From positions 1 through 36,551 of the forward strand of contig NZ_WIPK01000018.1 of NCBI RefSeq assembly GCF_012922555.1: DNA of 36,551 bases, written 5' to 3'. Both the position numbers and the translations under genes were made by a program. Below the pieces are notes generated by a model. It was given only the letters and a program-made list of their open reading frames with translations, was not told where the DNA came from and ran no database searches. This stretch comes from Paraclostridium dentum. GTDB taxonomy: Bacteria; Bacillota; Clostridia; Peptostreptococcales; Peptostreptococcaceae. Of this stretch, positions 17,655-25,806 are shown one piece after another. Each line of letters opens with the position of its first letter. Position 1 is the stretch's first letter.

Positions 17655-18444
17655 ATTTTTTAGGAATCTTTACAACAACCTCTATGTGATCACCTTTATC
17701 AACCTCTTTATACTTAGCTTCTAATCCTGTATTAGTTATAGCTTCGTATGCTTGCTTGATAGTATTAAGGTATATTCTCATTCCCATTATACCTTTGACA
17801 GTTTGTTTTTTATCTTCACCATCTTTAGGTTGTTTTAAATCTTCTAATATATCTGCTATTAGCTTTTCTGTTTTCTTTACATTTAAATCTGATTTTATTA
17901 CCTTTTCTAAAACTTCTCTCATAAGTTCTTCATTTGGCAATTTCAATAAAGCTCTAGCATGTCTCTCCGTTAAACTATTCTCTACTAATTTTATTTTTAT
18001 ATCTGTTGGTAATCTTAGTATTCTAATTTTATTAGCTATTGTAGATTGATTTTTTCCTAACTTTGCTGCAAGCTGTTGTTGTGTGAACTCATGCTCTTTT
18101 ATTAAGTTCTCATAACCCATAGCTTCTTCTATAAAATTTAAATCTTCTCTTTGTAAGTTTTCTAATAATGCTAATACAGCTGAAGATTCATCAGACATAT
18201 TATTTATTATAGCAGGAATAGTCTTTAATCCAGCTAGTTTTGATGCCCTAAGCCTTCTCTCTCCTGCTACTAATTCATACTCATTGTTGCTTTTACTCCT
18301 AACAGTTATAGGCTGTAATATACCATATACCTTTATAGATTCACTTAACTCTTCTAATGCCGCTTGTGAAAATACTCTTCTTGGTTGGTATGGATTTGGA
18401 ACTATATTATCTATAGGTATCTCCATAACTCTTTTATCTTCCAT
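17653..18444 (-). CDS. noc: ParB/Noc paralogue (Noc-type DNA reading, no membrane-targeting helix)
   Basis: This 263-aa second ParB-family protein has CTP-binding motif GERRLRAS at 61-68, ENLQREDLN at 95-103 and helix-turn-helix GKNQSTIANKIRILRL (130-145). Gln133, Lys139 and Arg161 (TERHARAL) are the residues typical of Noc rather than Spo0J, so it should prefer Noc-binding sites over parS. Bacillus Noc needs an N-terminal amphipathic helix to bind membrane. Here the protein starts directly at the ParB fold (MEIPIDNIVPNPYQPRR), and an in-frame TGA at 18457-18459 rules out a longer N-terminus. A nucleoid-occlusion role is therefore uncertain. No other domain is present. Confidence 0.88.
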   Translation of the reverse strand: MEDKRVMEIPIDNIVPNPYQPRRVFSQAALEELSESIKVYGILQPITVRSKSNNEYELVAGERRLRASKLAGLKTIPAIINNMSDESSAVLALLENLQREDLNFIEEAMGYENLIKEHEFTQQQLAAKLGKNQSTIANKIRILRLPTDIKIKLVENSLTERHARALLKLPNEELMREVLEKVIKSDLNVKKTEKLIADILEDLKQPKDGEDKKQTVKGIMGMRIYLNTIKQAYEAITNTGLEAKYKEVDKGDHIEVVVKIPKK

Positions 18445-18574
18445 AACATCCCTCTCTCATCCAAAACTAAATATATTTAAAACACGAAATTACCTTAGTT
18501 ACTTATTTGTATAATATTTCTTCATTTAACTACATATTCCTTCTAAAATATTTTTTTTAACATATAATTTAAAA

Positions 18575-18592
18575 ATATTTCTTTGGAAATAT
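18575..18592 (-). terminator. Candidate terminator of mnmE-mnmG-rsmG
   Basis: On the minus strand ATATTTC (18586-18592), a CAAA loop and GAAATAT (18575-18581) are followed by TTTT, about 10 nt after the rsmG stop codon. The stem is short and A+T rich, so this is tentative. Confidence 0.5.
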
Positions 18593-18603
18593 AGATTTTC
18601 ATT

Positions 18604-19323
18604 CTATTTTATTGGGGTTTTTACTGGTTTACCTGCTTTTCTTGGGTATTTTGCTGGCGTACTATTTACTTTTTTGAAAACAACTATATTATGTTTTAGC
18701 TCTATTTCTGGAAGCTCTACATCTATCTTTTCTACAAATTCTAAACCTAAAACTTCCATAGCTTTTCTAGACTCTTCTAATTCAGTGTCTGCATTTGGTC
18801 CTTTTAAACATACAAAGTATCCCCCAACTTTTATAAAAGGCACACAAAATTCCATTAAAATAGGTAGTCCTGCAACAGCTCTAGCTGTAGCTATATCATA
18901 TTGTTCTCTATATTTTTCGTCTTTTCCAAAGTCTTCTGCTCTTCCATGTATTAATTCAATATCATCTATATTAATATTTGTACAAACTTCACTTAGGAAA
19001 TTTATTCTTTTATTTAAAGAATCTAAAAGTGTTACTTTTGAATTTTCTAAGCAAATTCTTAATGGAAGTCCTGGAAACCCAGCTCCAGTACCTACGTCAA
19101 TTATAGACATTCCATCTTTTATATAACCTTTTTTAACTGCAGCTACAGAATCTAAAAAGTGTTTTATATACACTTCTTTTTCTTCTTCTATTCCAGTAAG
19201 ATTCATTTTTTGATTCCATTCAACTAATATTTCTCTATACTTACTAAACTTATCTATAGTTTCATCACTACATTTTAATCCTAAGTCTTCAATACCTTTT
19301 TTTAATATATCAGCATTAGTCAT
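18604..19323 (-). CDS. rsmG: 16S rRNA (guanine-527-N7)-methyltransferase
   Basis: This enzyme methylates G527 of 16S rRNA with SAM; loss gives low-level streptomycin resistance in other bacteria. The 239-aa protein has the SAM-binding motif [15 protein letters not shown] (74-88), [12 protein letters not shown] near 97-108, and the basic tail [13 protein letters not shown] choose ATG 19323, 6 nt after AGAGGTGA, over an upstream in-frame ATG at 19356. It overlaps the mnmG stop by 8 bases, implying coupled translation. Confidence 0.95.
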   Translation of the reverse strand: MTNADILKKGIEDLGLKCSDETIDKFSKYREILVEWNQKMNLTGIEEEKEVYIKHFLDSVAAVKKGYIKDGMSIIDVGTGAGFPGLPLRICLENSKVTLLDSLNKRINFLSEVCTNINIDDIELIHGRAEDFGKDEKYREQYDIATARAVAGLPILMEFCVPFIKVGGYFVCLKGPNADTELEESRKAMEVLGLEFVEKIDVELPEIELKHNIVVFKKVNSTPAKYPRKAGKPVKTPIK

Positions 19324-21211
19324 TTTTTTCACCTCTACCTCTTCTTTGTTGTTCAAGATAGATAAGTAAAACTGATATGTCAGCTGGCGAAACTCCAGAT
19401 ATACGAGATGCTTGTCCTATTGATATAGGCTTTATAGCATCTAACTTTTGTCTAGCTTCTATTCTTAACCCATCTATAGCTGAATAATTTAAGTCTTCAT
19501 TTAACTTCTTATTTTCTAGCTTTTTAAATTGATCTATTTGTTTTAATTGTTTATCTATATAACCTTCATATTTAGTCATTATTACACATTGTTCTTTTAC
19601 TGAATAAGGAACTTCTTCTCCTGCTCCTTTACCAGCAGCTTCTATCATTTCATAATCAACTTCTGGTCTTTTTAAGAATTCATATAAAGAATAACCTACT
19701 TTTATAGGAGATGCCCCTTTTTCTTCTAGTAGATGATTTATATCTTTAGGAGTAATTCTTTCAGTCTTTAATCTTTCTAATTCTTTTTCAATTAACTCTT
19801 TTTTGTCTAAGTATTTTTTATATCTATCTTCATCTACAAGTCCTATTTCATTACCCTTTTCAGTAAGTCTCATATCTGCATTATCTTGTCTTAAGTACAA
19901 TCTGTACTCGCATCTAGATGTCATCATTCTATAAGGCTCATTAGTTCCTTTTGTAACTAAATCATCTATTAAAACACCTATATAAGCTTCTGATCTGTCT
20001 AATATAAATGGTTCTTTTCCTTGAATTTTTAATGCTGCATTTATACCTGCTATTAAACCTTGAGATGCTGCCTCTTCATAACCTGAAGTTCCATTGAATT
20101 GACCAGCACTAAATAAGTTGTCTACACCTTTTATCTCAAGAGTTGTTTTTAATTGAGTTGGGTCTATACAATCATACTCTATTGCATATGCAGGTCTCAT
20201 TATTCTTGCATTTTCAAGACCTTGAACACTTTTATACATTTGAATTTGTACTTCGTAAGGTAAACTTGTTGATATACCTTGGATGTACATTTCTTTAGTA
20301 CTTTCTCCTTCTGGCTCTATAAATATTTGATGTGATTCCTTGTCACTAAATCTAACAATCTTATCTTCTATAGATGGACAATATCTAGCACCAGTACTAT
20401 CTATTTCCCCTGCATACATAGGAGATCTTCCTAGGTTACTCTTTATTATTTCATGAGTGTTTAAATTTGTTCTTGTTAAATAACATGGCTCTTGTTTTCT
20501 AGCTAATTCATTATTTAAGAATGAGAATGGAGTTATACGCTCATCTCCATTTTGTAATTCCATAACAGAGAAGTCTATGCTATCTCTATGTATTCTAGCA
20601 GGAGTTCCTGTTTTAAATCTTCTCATTCTTAATCCTAAGTCAACAAGTTTATCAGTTAAGAATTTACTATATCCTAAAGCATTAGGACCTTCATAAAAAG
20701 AAACTTCTCCCATGTATATTTTAGAGTTTAAATAAACTCCTGTTGCAAGTATTACAGCTTTAGCATTATAAATACATCCTAGTTTTGTAATTACACCCTT
20801 TACAACATTACCTTCACTTAATATATCTACAACTTCATCCATTGCTATATCTAAGTTAGGCTCATTTTCTAATGTTTTTTTCATTTCTTCATGATATCTA
20901 GCCTTATCTGCTTGAGCTCTTAATGAGTGAACAGCTGGCCCTTTAGCTGTATTTAGCATTCTACTTTGTATAAATGTTTTATCGATATTTATACCCATTT
21001 GCCCACCTAGAGCATCTATTTCCTTAACTAATTGTCCTTTTCCTGTTCCTCCTATAGAAGGGTTACAAGGAAGTAAAGCTATTGAGTCTAAAGAAAGAGT
21101 TATAACTAATGTCTTATGTCCCATCCTAGCTGTAGCTAATGCAGCTTCACATCCTGCATGCCCCGCTCCAACTACTATTACATCATAATTTCCTGCATCA
21201 AAATTTAACAT
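19316..21211 (-). CDS. mnmG: tRNA uridine-5-carboxymethylaminomethyl(34) synthesis enzyme MnmG (GidA)
   Basis: This FAD enzyme works with MnmE to modify the wobble uridine of several tRNAs. The 631-aa protein has the dinucleotide motif [11 protein letters not shown] (14-24), [22 protein letters not shown] near 48-69 and the RNA-binding C-terminal domain ending in [19 protein letters not shown]. The conserved Cys residues of the active site are in CNPS and in CYLTRTN. It follows mnmE after a 51-nt gap that holds a long parS-like hairpin, and overlaps rsmG. Confidence 0.97.
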   Translation of the reverse strand: MLNFDAGNYDVIVVGAGHAGCEAALATARMGHKTLVITLSLDSIALLPCNPSIGGTGKGQLVKEIDALGGQMGINIDKTFIQSRMLNTAKGPAVHSLRAQADKARYHEEMKKTLENEPNLDIAMDEVVDILSEGNVVKGVITKLGCIYNAKAVILATGVYLNSKIYMGEVSFYEGPNALGYSKFLTDKLVDLGLRMRRFKTGTPARIHRDSIDFSVMELQNGDERITPFSFLNNELARKQEPCYLTRTNLNTHEIIKSNLGRSPMYAGEIDSTGARYCPSIEDKIVRFSDKESHQIFIEPEGESTKEMYIQGISTSLPYEVQIQMYKSVQGLENARIMRPAYAIEYDCIDPTQLKTTLEIKGVDNLFSAGQFNGTSGYEEAASQGLIAGINAALKIQGKEPFILDRSEAYIGVLIDDLVTKGTNEPYRMMTSRCEYRLYLRQDNADMRLTEKGNEIGLVDEDRYKKYLDKKELIEKELERLKTERITPKDINHLLEEKGASPIKVGYSLYEFLKRPEVDYEMIEAAGKGAGEEVPYSVKEQCVIMTKYEGYIDKQLKQIDQFKKLENKKLNEDLNYSAIDGLRIEARQKLDAIKPISIGQASRISGVSPADISVLLIYLEQQRRGRGEKND

Positions 21212-21231
21212 ATATTCTCCTTTCTGATAAA

Positions 21232-21261
21232 TATAGTATGTTTCACGAAAAACATACTATA
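21232..21261. other. parS-like palindrome and hairpin between mnmE and mnmG
   Basis: The 16-mer at 21239-21254 reads TGTTTCACGAAAAACA, matching parS (TGTTTCACGTGAAACA) at 14 of 16 positions. On the minus strand the half GTGAAACA is perfect. It sits inside a longer inverted repeat, AATATAGTATGTTT mirrored by AAACATACTATATT, so it could also be an RNA hairpin or partial terminator in the mnmE-mnmG transcript. Confidence 0.6.
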
Positions 21262-21262
21262 T

Positions 21263-22642
21263 TTATTTTCCTATACAGAAGTTACTAAATATCGTGTCTA
21301 ATAGATCTTCAGTTACTGTATCTCCGTTTATATAACCTAAGTAATCCCATATATTTTTAAAATCAACCTCTATAAAATCTAATGGCATATATGAGTCTAT
21401 AGCCGTTAAAGCATCTGAAATTGATTGTTTAGCTTTGTATAGTGCATCTTTATGTCTAGAGTTTGTAACAACTAAATCAGAAGAGTTTCTAACCGTTCCT
21501 TCAAACACCATATCTTCTATTTTATCATGTATTTTTTCTATACCTTCATGTTGTAATGCTGATATAGTTATTATATTTTTTTCATCTACAAACTGTTTTA
21601 TTTTTTCTATATCTATAACTTGATCTAAATCTGTTTTATTTAGTAAAACTATAGTTTTATTAGGTTGTACAGCTTCTAAGATTTCTATATCTTCTATTTC
21701 TAATTCTCTTGAAGAGTCTAAAACAACTATTGATAAGTCTGCCGAATTGAAAAATTCTTTTGATTTTTCAACTCCTATTTTTTCAACAACATCTTCAGTC
21801 TCTCTTATTCCTGCTGTATCTACTATTTTTAAAGGTATTCCTTTTATGTTTACAAATTCTTCTATTACGTCTCTTGTAGTTCCTGGAATATCTGTTACTA
21901 TAGCTCTATTCTCACCTAATACAGCATTTAAAAGAGATGATTTTCCTACATTTGGTTTTCCAACTATTACTGTTTTCAATCCATCTCTAAGAATTTTTCC
22001 ACTTTCAGCTGTATCATATAATTTATTTATTTCTTTTTGAAGTTCTAGTGATTTTTCTTTTAATGTATTATATGTTATGTGCTCAACATCTTCATCCGGA
22101 AAATCTATAGAAACAGTTATATGAGCTAACATTTCTGTTATACCGAATCTTAAATCTTTTATTTTTTTAGATAAAGACCCTTCTAATTGAGACTGAGCTA
22201 CAGTGTGCGCCATCTCCGTCTTAGCATTTATAACATCTATTATTGCCTCTGCTTGAGCTAAGTCTATTCTTCCATTTAAGAATGCTCTCTTAGTAAATTC
22301 TCCTTGATCAGCTAATCTAACATCTTTAGATAAAACTAATTCTAGTATTTTTTTTACAGAAATAAATCCTCCGTGGCAGTTTATTTCTATAACATCTTCA
22401 GTTGTATATGAGTTTGGACCTTTCATATAAGCGACTAATACTTCATCTATAGTCTTTTCTCCGTCTAGTATATGACCATATATTAACGTTCTTGTATTAT
22501 ATTGCTCGATCTTCTTTCCTGAAACTGACTTGAATATATCATTTGCTACTTGAAGTGATTTTTCTCCACTTATTCTTATTATTCCGATTCCACCTTCACC
22601 TGGCGCTGTTGCTATTGCAGCTATAGTATCGTCTATAAACAA
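21263..22642 (-). CDS. mnmE: tRNA modification GTPase MnmE (TrmE)
   Basis: This GTPase, with MnmG, makes the cmnm5U wobble modification. The tetrahydrofolate-binding domain is at 1-118 (FIDDTIAAIATAPGEGGIGIIRISG). A helical domain carries the inserted G domain, with G1 VGKPNVGKSS near 221, G3 DTAGIRET and G4 NKTD, and the C-terminal CIGK motif with the catalytic Cys is intact. I choose TTG at 22642 (MFIDDTIAA..., 459 aa), which has AGAGGTGA at good spacing; a longer reading of 20 more residues lacks family similarity. Confidence 0.96.
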   Translation of the reverse strand: MFIDDTIAAIATAPGEGGIGIIRISGEKSLQVANDIFKSVSGKKIEQYNTRTLIYGHILDGEKTIDEVLVAYMKGPNSYTTEDVIEINCHGGFISVKKILELVLSKDVRLADQGEFTKRAFLNGRIDLAQAEAIIDVINAKTEMAHTVAQSQLEGSLSKKIKDLRFGITEMLAHITVSIDFPDEDVEHITYNTLKEKSLELQKEINKLYDTAESGKILRDGLKTVIVGKPNVGKSSLLNAVLGENRAIVTDIPGTTRDVIEEFVNIKGIPLKIVDTAGIRETEDVVEKIGVEKSKEFFNSADLSIVVLDSSRELEIEDIEILEAVQPNKTIVLLNKTDLDQVIDIEKIKQFVDEKNIITISALQHEGIEKIHDKIEDMVFEGTVRNSSDLVVTNSRHKDALYKAKQSISDALTAIDSYMPLDFIEVDFKNIWDYLGYINGDTVTEDLLDTIFSNFCIGK

Positions 22643-22712
22643 TCCTATCACCTCTTTATTTAATATTTTTATACACAATCTTTTAAAATAATATTTTATC
22701 ACTTTATATACT

Positions 22713-22872
22713 ATTTTGTAATAATATCGATCTAAAATTTGAATAAACTCTACCTACTATAATATCATGTATATCAACATAATCTTAATATTATTTTATA
22801 ATAATATATATCTAAAATTTAAATAAGCTCTATATAATATAATATCATGGTATATCGCTTAATCTTCATATA
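22713..22872. repeat. Imperfect 80-bp tandem duplication upstream of mnmE
   Basis: Unit 1 (22713-22792) and unit 2 (22793-22872) align without large gaps at a period of 80. Shared blocks include TCTAAAATTT, AATATCATG and AATCTT, with roughly three quarters of bases matching by eye. Each unit also holds a TATAATAT stretch. It fills most of the 316-nt gap (22643-22958) between mnmE and the jag terminator. No ORF or RNA gene is visible there. The mnmE promoter must lie in this area but I cannot assign it. Confidence 0.75.
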
Positions 22873-22923
22873 TTTAAATTATTTCCTCAATCTAACTATT
22901 ATATAAAAATTTTTTCAAAAATA

Positions 22924-22949
22924 AAACCCCCTATATATTTAGGAGGTTT
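22924..22949 (-). terminator. Terminator of the rpmH-rnpA-yidD-yidC-jag unit
   Basis: On the minus strand AAACCTCCTA (22940-22949), a 6-nt loop and TAGGGGGTTT (22924-22933) are followed by TATTTTT, 9 nt after the jag stop codon. The stem has one T-G pair. Confidence 0.88.
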
Positions 22950-22958
22950 ACTTTAATT

Positions 22959-23675
22959 CTATTTTTTATACTCTATTACAAGTCTTCTATATGGATCTAC
23001 ACCTTCACTATGAGTTTTTACAAACTTATCATTTTGAAGAGTTGAATGAATTATTCTTCTCTCATATGGATTCATATAATCTAACTTTTTAGTTTTTCTT
23101 GTTTTAGCAACTTCTCTAGCTACTTTGTTTGCATATCTTATTAAAGATTCTTCTCTTTTTGATCTATAATTTTCTATGTCAATAAGCACCTTAAAGTGTG
23201 AGTCTTTTTTTACTTTGTTTAAAGCTAACCCTGCTAAAAATTGAATAGAATCTAAAGTTTCTCCTCTTCTACCAATTAATATTGCAGCATCTTTACCTGT
23301 TATATTAACTTTAACAACATTTTTTTCTTGATTTACATCAACTTGAGCTTCCATATTTAAGTTGTTAACTATATTTAATACGAAATCTCTAACTACATCT
23401 GACTCTTTTAATGTATCTTTGCTTTCTTCTTTTTTGTCTACAATAGTGATTTCTTTTTCTCTTAATGGTTGTTCTTTTGAAACTGGAGCTTCTATTTTTT
23501 CCTTAACAGTTATTTTAAAAACTCCATCTTTGTTTCCTATTAATCCCAAGAAACCTTTTACCGGCTCTTTTACAACCTCTACATCTATGTCTTCTCTATT
23601 TACTCTTAATTGTCCTAAAGCTTGTGATATAGCAATATCAATGTTTTTACTTTTTATTTCTAGGCTTTGTTTCAT
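22959..23675 (-). CDS. jag: Jag/KhpB-type RNA-binding protein
   Basis: This 238-aa cytoplasmic RNA-binding protein (also called KhpB or EloR) is linked to cell elongation in other Firmicutes. The Jag_N domain is at 1-55 (KSKNIDIAISQALGQL...GFLGLIG), followed by an acidic and basic linker (60-95). The KH domain is at about 97-170 with the loop IGRRGE (134-139), and the R3H domain at 175-236 has NPYERRIIHSTLQ. Its ATG lies inside the yidC end, a 29-nt overlap with GGAGGG 8 nt upstream, so translation is coupled to the membrane insertase. Confidence 0.95.
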   Translation of the reverse strand: MKQSLEIKSKNIDIAISQALGQLRVNREDIDVEVVKEPVKGFLGLIGNKDGVFKITVKEKIEAPVSKEQPLREKEITIVDKKEESKDTLKESDVVRDFVLNIVNNLNMEAQVDVNQEKNVVKVNITGKDAAILIGRRGETLDSIQFLAGLALNKVKKDSHFKVLIDIENYRSKREESLIRYANKVAREVAKTRKTKKLDYMNPYERRIIHSTLQNDKFVKTHSEGVDPYRRLVIEYKK

Positions 23676-24354
23676 CTACTACACCCTCCCCAGAATTAGC
23701 AAGCTTAGTTCTCAATGGATTCATTATTAAGTAGTATTGAGCTAATTGGAATAAGTTACTTACTGTCCAATATAACGCAAGACCAGCTGGGAAACTTATA
23801 CCCCACCAGAACATCATGAATGACATGAAGTATGTCATAAACTTCATAGATCCTTGTTGTTGATCTTGTGGCATAGTTAACTTTTGAGTTATAAATGTTG
23901 TTACCCCTGCTAATACAGCTATTATTAATGTTTTATCTGGTGATGATAAAGATGTCATCCATAAAAATCCTGTATCCGCAGCTTTTTGTGCAGCAGCATT
24001 TTGGAAAACATGGTATGTAACCGGCTGTCTTAATACATTATAAAGACCTATTAATATAGGAAATTGTATTAATAATGGTAAACATCCTGACATCGGATTT
24101 ATTTTAGCCTCTTGGTAAACCTTCATTATTTCTTGATTTTGCTTTTCTGGTTTACTCTTGTATTTTTCTTGTATCTCTTTTATTTTTGGTTGAATATCTT
24201 GCATAGCCTTCATAGACTTTGTTTGTTTTATAGTTAATGGTAATAATATTACTTTTACAACTATAGTGAATAAAATAATAGCCCATCCATATTCAATTCC
24301 AAAATCTAATATAAATTTAAGAACTTGACCTAATAAGTTACTAATAAAATTCAA
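23647..24354 (-). CDS. yidC: Membrane protein insertase YidC
   Basis: This Oxa1-family insertase helps put proteins into the cytoplasmic membrane. The 235-aa protein has TM1 at about 22-42 (WAIILFTIVVKVILLPLTI) with the conserved hydrophilic-groove basic residue, a cytoplasmic helical hairpin (43-95), TM2 near 95-112 (NPMSGCLPLLIQFPILIGLY), and more membrane segments around 140-215. It has no lipobox or cleaved signal peptide, unlike Bacillus SpoIIIJ, but fits clostridial forms. It follows yidD by 45 nt. Confidence 0.95.
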   Translation of the reverse strand: MNFISNLLGQVLKFILDFGIEYGWAIILFTIVVKVILLPLTIKQTKSMKAMQDIQPKIKEIQEKYKSKPEKQNQEIMKVYQEAKINPMSGCLPLLIQFPILIGLYNVLRQPVTYHVFQNAAAQKAADTGFLWMTSLSSPDKTLIIAVLAGVTTFITQKLTMPQDQQQGSMKFMTYFMSFMMFWWGISFPAGLALYWTVSNLFQLAQYYLIMNPLRTKLANSGEGVVDETKPRNKK

Positions 24355-24399
24355 TTCTAATACCTCCTAAAGTGTCTTTATCTTTACTTTACAACATAA

Positions 24400-24651
24400 T
24401 TACTTTAGAGGATCATATCCTCCAGGATGGAAAGGGTGACACTTTAATATTCTTCTTATGGCTAAATAAGATCCTTTTAGTGCCCCATATTTTTTTAAAG
24501 CTTCTATCGCATACTGAGAACAAGTTGGATAAAACCTACACGTAGGTCCTTTTAAAGGAGATATGTGTTTTTGATAAAATCTTACTATATATATAAAAAC
24601 TCTAGTTAAATAATGGTTCATATTATTTAATAAGTTATATAATTGCTTCAA
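24400..24651 (-). CDS. yidD: Membrane protein insertion efficiency factor YidD
   Basis: This 83-aa protein of the YidD family helps YidC-dependent insertion. The signature [19 protein letters not shown] is at about 38-56 and [13 protein letters not shown] forms the C-terminus. An amphipathic helix at 12-30 likely lies on the membrane. The start is TTG at 24651, 7 nt after GGGGG. It is 20 nt downstream of rnpA. Confidence 0.95.
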   Translation of the reverse strand: MKQLYNLLNNMNHYLTRVFIYIVRFYQKHISPLKGPTCRFYPTCSQYAIEALKKYGALKGSYLAIRRILKCHPFHPGGYDPLK

Positions 24652-24671
24652 TTTAATCCCCCATATCCTTA

Positions 24672-25019
24672 TTAACCTTTTAATAGTTTAGACTTTTTTA
24701 CCAAGCTCATAACCGATTTCTCTATATCTCTATACTCAGCATCTTTGCTAGCTACCCTAGCTATGAACACTAAATCATATCCATCTTTTATATGCTCATC
24801 ACAGTTTAACCTAAAACCTTCTCTTATTCTTCTTCTAACCTTATTTCTAATATTAGCTTTTCCAACTTTCTTAGAAACAGAAAATCCTACTCTATTAAAG
24901 TCTGATTTATTATCCAGTATATACATTACTAAGTATTTATTTGCAAAAGATTTGCCGTGTTTGTATACTTTTCTAAAATCAGAGTCTTTTTTTATACCTT
25001 TAGTATTCTTGAAATCCAT
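24672..25019 (-). CDS. rnpA: Ribonuclease P protein component
   Basis: This is the protein subunit of RNase P, which trims tRNA 5' leaders. The 115-aa protein has the N-terminal substrate-binding face and the RNR motif, [15 protein letters not shown] near 58-72. I choose ATG 25019 (MDFKNTKG), 7 nt after AGGAGG; the ATG seven codons upstream puts the ribosome site inside the gene. It lies 83 nt after rpmH, with a hairpin terminator between, so part of its expression may escape the strong rpmH promoter. Confidence 0.96.
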   Translation of the reverse strand: MDFKNTKGIKKDSDFRKVYKHGKSFANKYLVMYILDNKSDFNRVGFSVSKKVGKANIRNKVRRRIREGFRLNCDEHIKDGYDLVFIARVASKDAEYRDIEKSVMSLVKKSKLLKG

Positions 25020-25065
25020 ACTAAATCCTCCTAAAAACACAGCTTAAATTTATAATTTTTTACAC

Positions 25066-25093
25066 AAAAAGGCTACTTTTCAGCAGCCCTTTT
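25066..25093 (-). terminator. Terminator/attenuator between rpmH and rnpA
   Basis: On the minus strand GGCTGCT (25082-25088), a GAAA loop and AGTAGCC (25071-25077) are followed by TTTTT. It lies directly behind rpmH and ahead of rnpA, which has no obvious own promoter, so it probably lowers rnpA relative to rpmH. Confidence 0.8.
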
Positions 25094-25102
25094 ATAAAAA
25101 AA

Positions 25103-25237
25103 TTAATGAGTTAATCTCTTTCTTCCTTTAGCTCTTCTTCTTTTAAGAACATTTTTTCCGTTAGAAGTTTTCATTCTCTTTCTAAATCCATGCTCTTTCT
25201 TTCTTTGTCTTTTCTTTGGCTGATAAGTTCTTTTCAT
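25103..25237 (-). CDS. rpmH: 50S ribosomal protein L34
   Basis: This 44-aa very basic protein of the large subunit reads [20 protein letters not shown], then continues with [20 protein letters not shown] and ends RLTH, a full match to L34. Shine-Dalgarno AGGCGGTG is at 25243-25250. It is the first gene left of oriC and has a perfect-consensus promoter at 25317-25345. The unusual His near residue 16 (KKEHGF) is common in clostridia. Confidence 0.97.
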   Translation of the reverse strand: MKRTYQPKKRQRKKEHGFRKRMKTSNGKNVLKRRRAKGRKRLTH

Positions 25238-25316
25238 TTTTTGCACCGCCTTTCAAGATTAATTTTCCGTTTATAAAAATAATAACTTTACCCTCAAAGT
25301 AAGCATAACACGTACA

Positions 25317-25345
25317 ATTATAAATCCTTTTAGGCTTATTGTCAA
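25317..25345 (-). promoter_or_regulatory. Promoter of rpmH
   Basis: On the minus strand TTGACA (25340-25345), a 17-nt spacer and TATAAT (25317-25322) match the sigma-A consensus exactly. An inverted repeat CAACGT/ACGTTG (25343-25348, 25356-25361) overlaps the -35. Confidence 0.92.
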
Positions 25346-25402
25346 CGTATTTTTGACGTTGTTTTGTCAAGATTTAATAGTAAAAAATGATAGTTAATTT
25401 TG

Positions 25403-25431
25403 TTGACATATTTATCAACAAGTCGTTAAAT
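25403..25431 (+). promoter_or_regulatory. Candidate dnaA promoter within oriC
   Basis: TTGACA (25403-25408), a 17-nt spacer and TTAAAT (25426-25431) point toward dnaA, with a leader of about 370 nt. The spacer holds TTATCAACA (25412-25420) and a perfect DnaA box lies at 25433-25441, as expected if DnaA represses its own gene. The -10 is weak, so this is tentative. Confidence 0.4.
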
Positions 25432-25712
25432 ATGTGGATAAATTGTATATAAATTATTGAAGTTTAGCATATATTCTGATATTATAAATATACTTGTTGA
25501 TAATGTTTATAAATATTATTAACATTTTAAATTTATTCACAAGTTGTGGATAAAATGTGCATAACTTATTGTGTAAAAGATAATAATCAAGTTATAAACT
25601 ATATTTTATTATTATTGATATTATTTATAACTTTATATACATATTGTTCATAATTTCTATAAATTATCAGCTATTTTTTATTTTTTACAGTTTATCCACA
25701 TGTTTATCCATA
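25412..25712. other. oriC upstream subregion (DnaA-box cluster before dnaA)
   Basis: This gene-free A+T-rich stretch lies between rpmH and dnaA. DnaA boxes are TTATCAACA 25412-25420, TGTGGATAA 25433-25441 (reverse, perfect), TGTTGATAA 25495-25503 (reverse), TTATTCACA 25533-25541, TGTGGATAA 25545-25553 (reverse, perfect), TGTGCATAA 25556-25564 (reverse), TTATCCACA 25692-25700 (perfect) and TTATCCATA 25704-25712. A weaker TGTGGAAAT is at 25769-25777. Box density and position mark the first half of a bipartite origin as in Bacillus and Clostridioides. The rest of 25238-25806 holds the rpmH promoter and no gene. Confidence 0.9.
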
Positions 25713-25806
25713 TTTTTTTTGCATAAAATTATATTTTTTAAATAAATACTAAATTTGTTAATAACTTTGTGGAAATTGTTAATTATTTTGTTCGGAGGTT
25801 TAAATT

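Noticed and set aside
25182-25370. 62-aa minus-strand open frame over rpmH and its promoter.
   Set aside because: It is out of frame with L34 and covers the rpmH promoter; the real gene is rpmH at 25103-25237.
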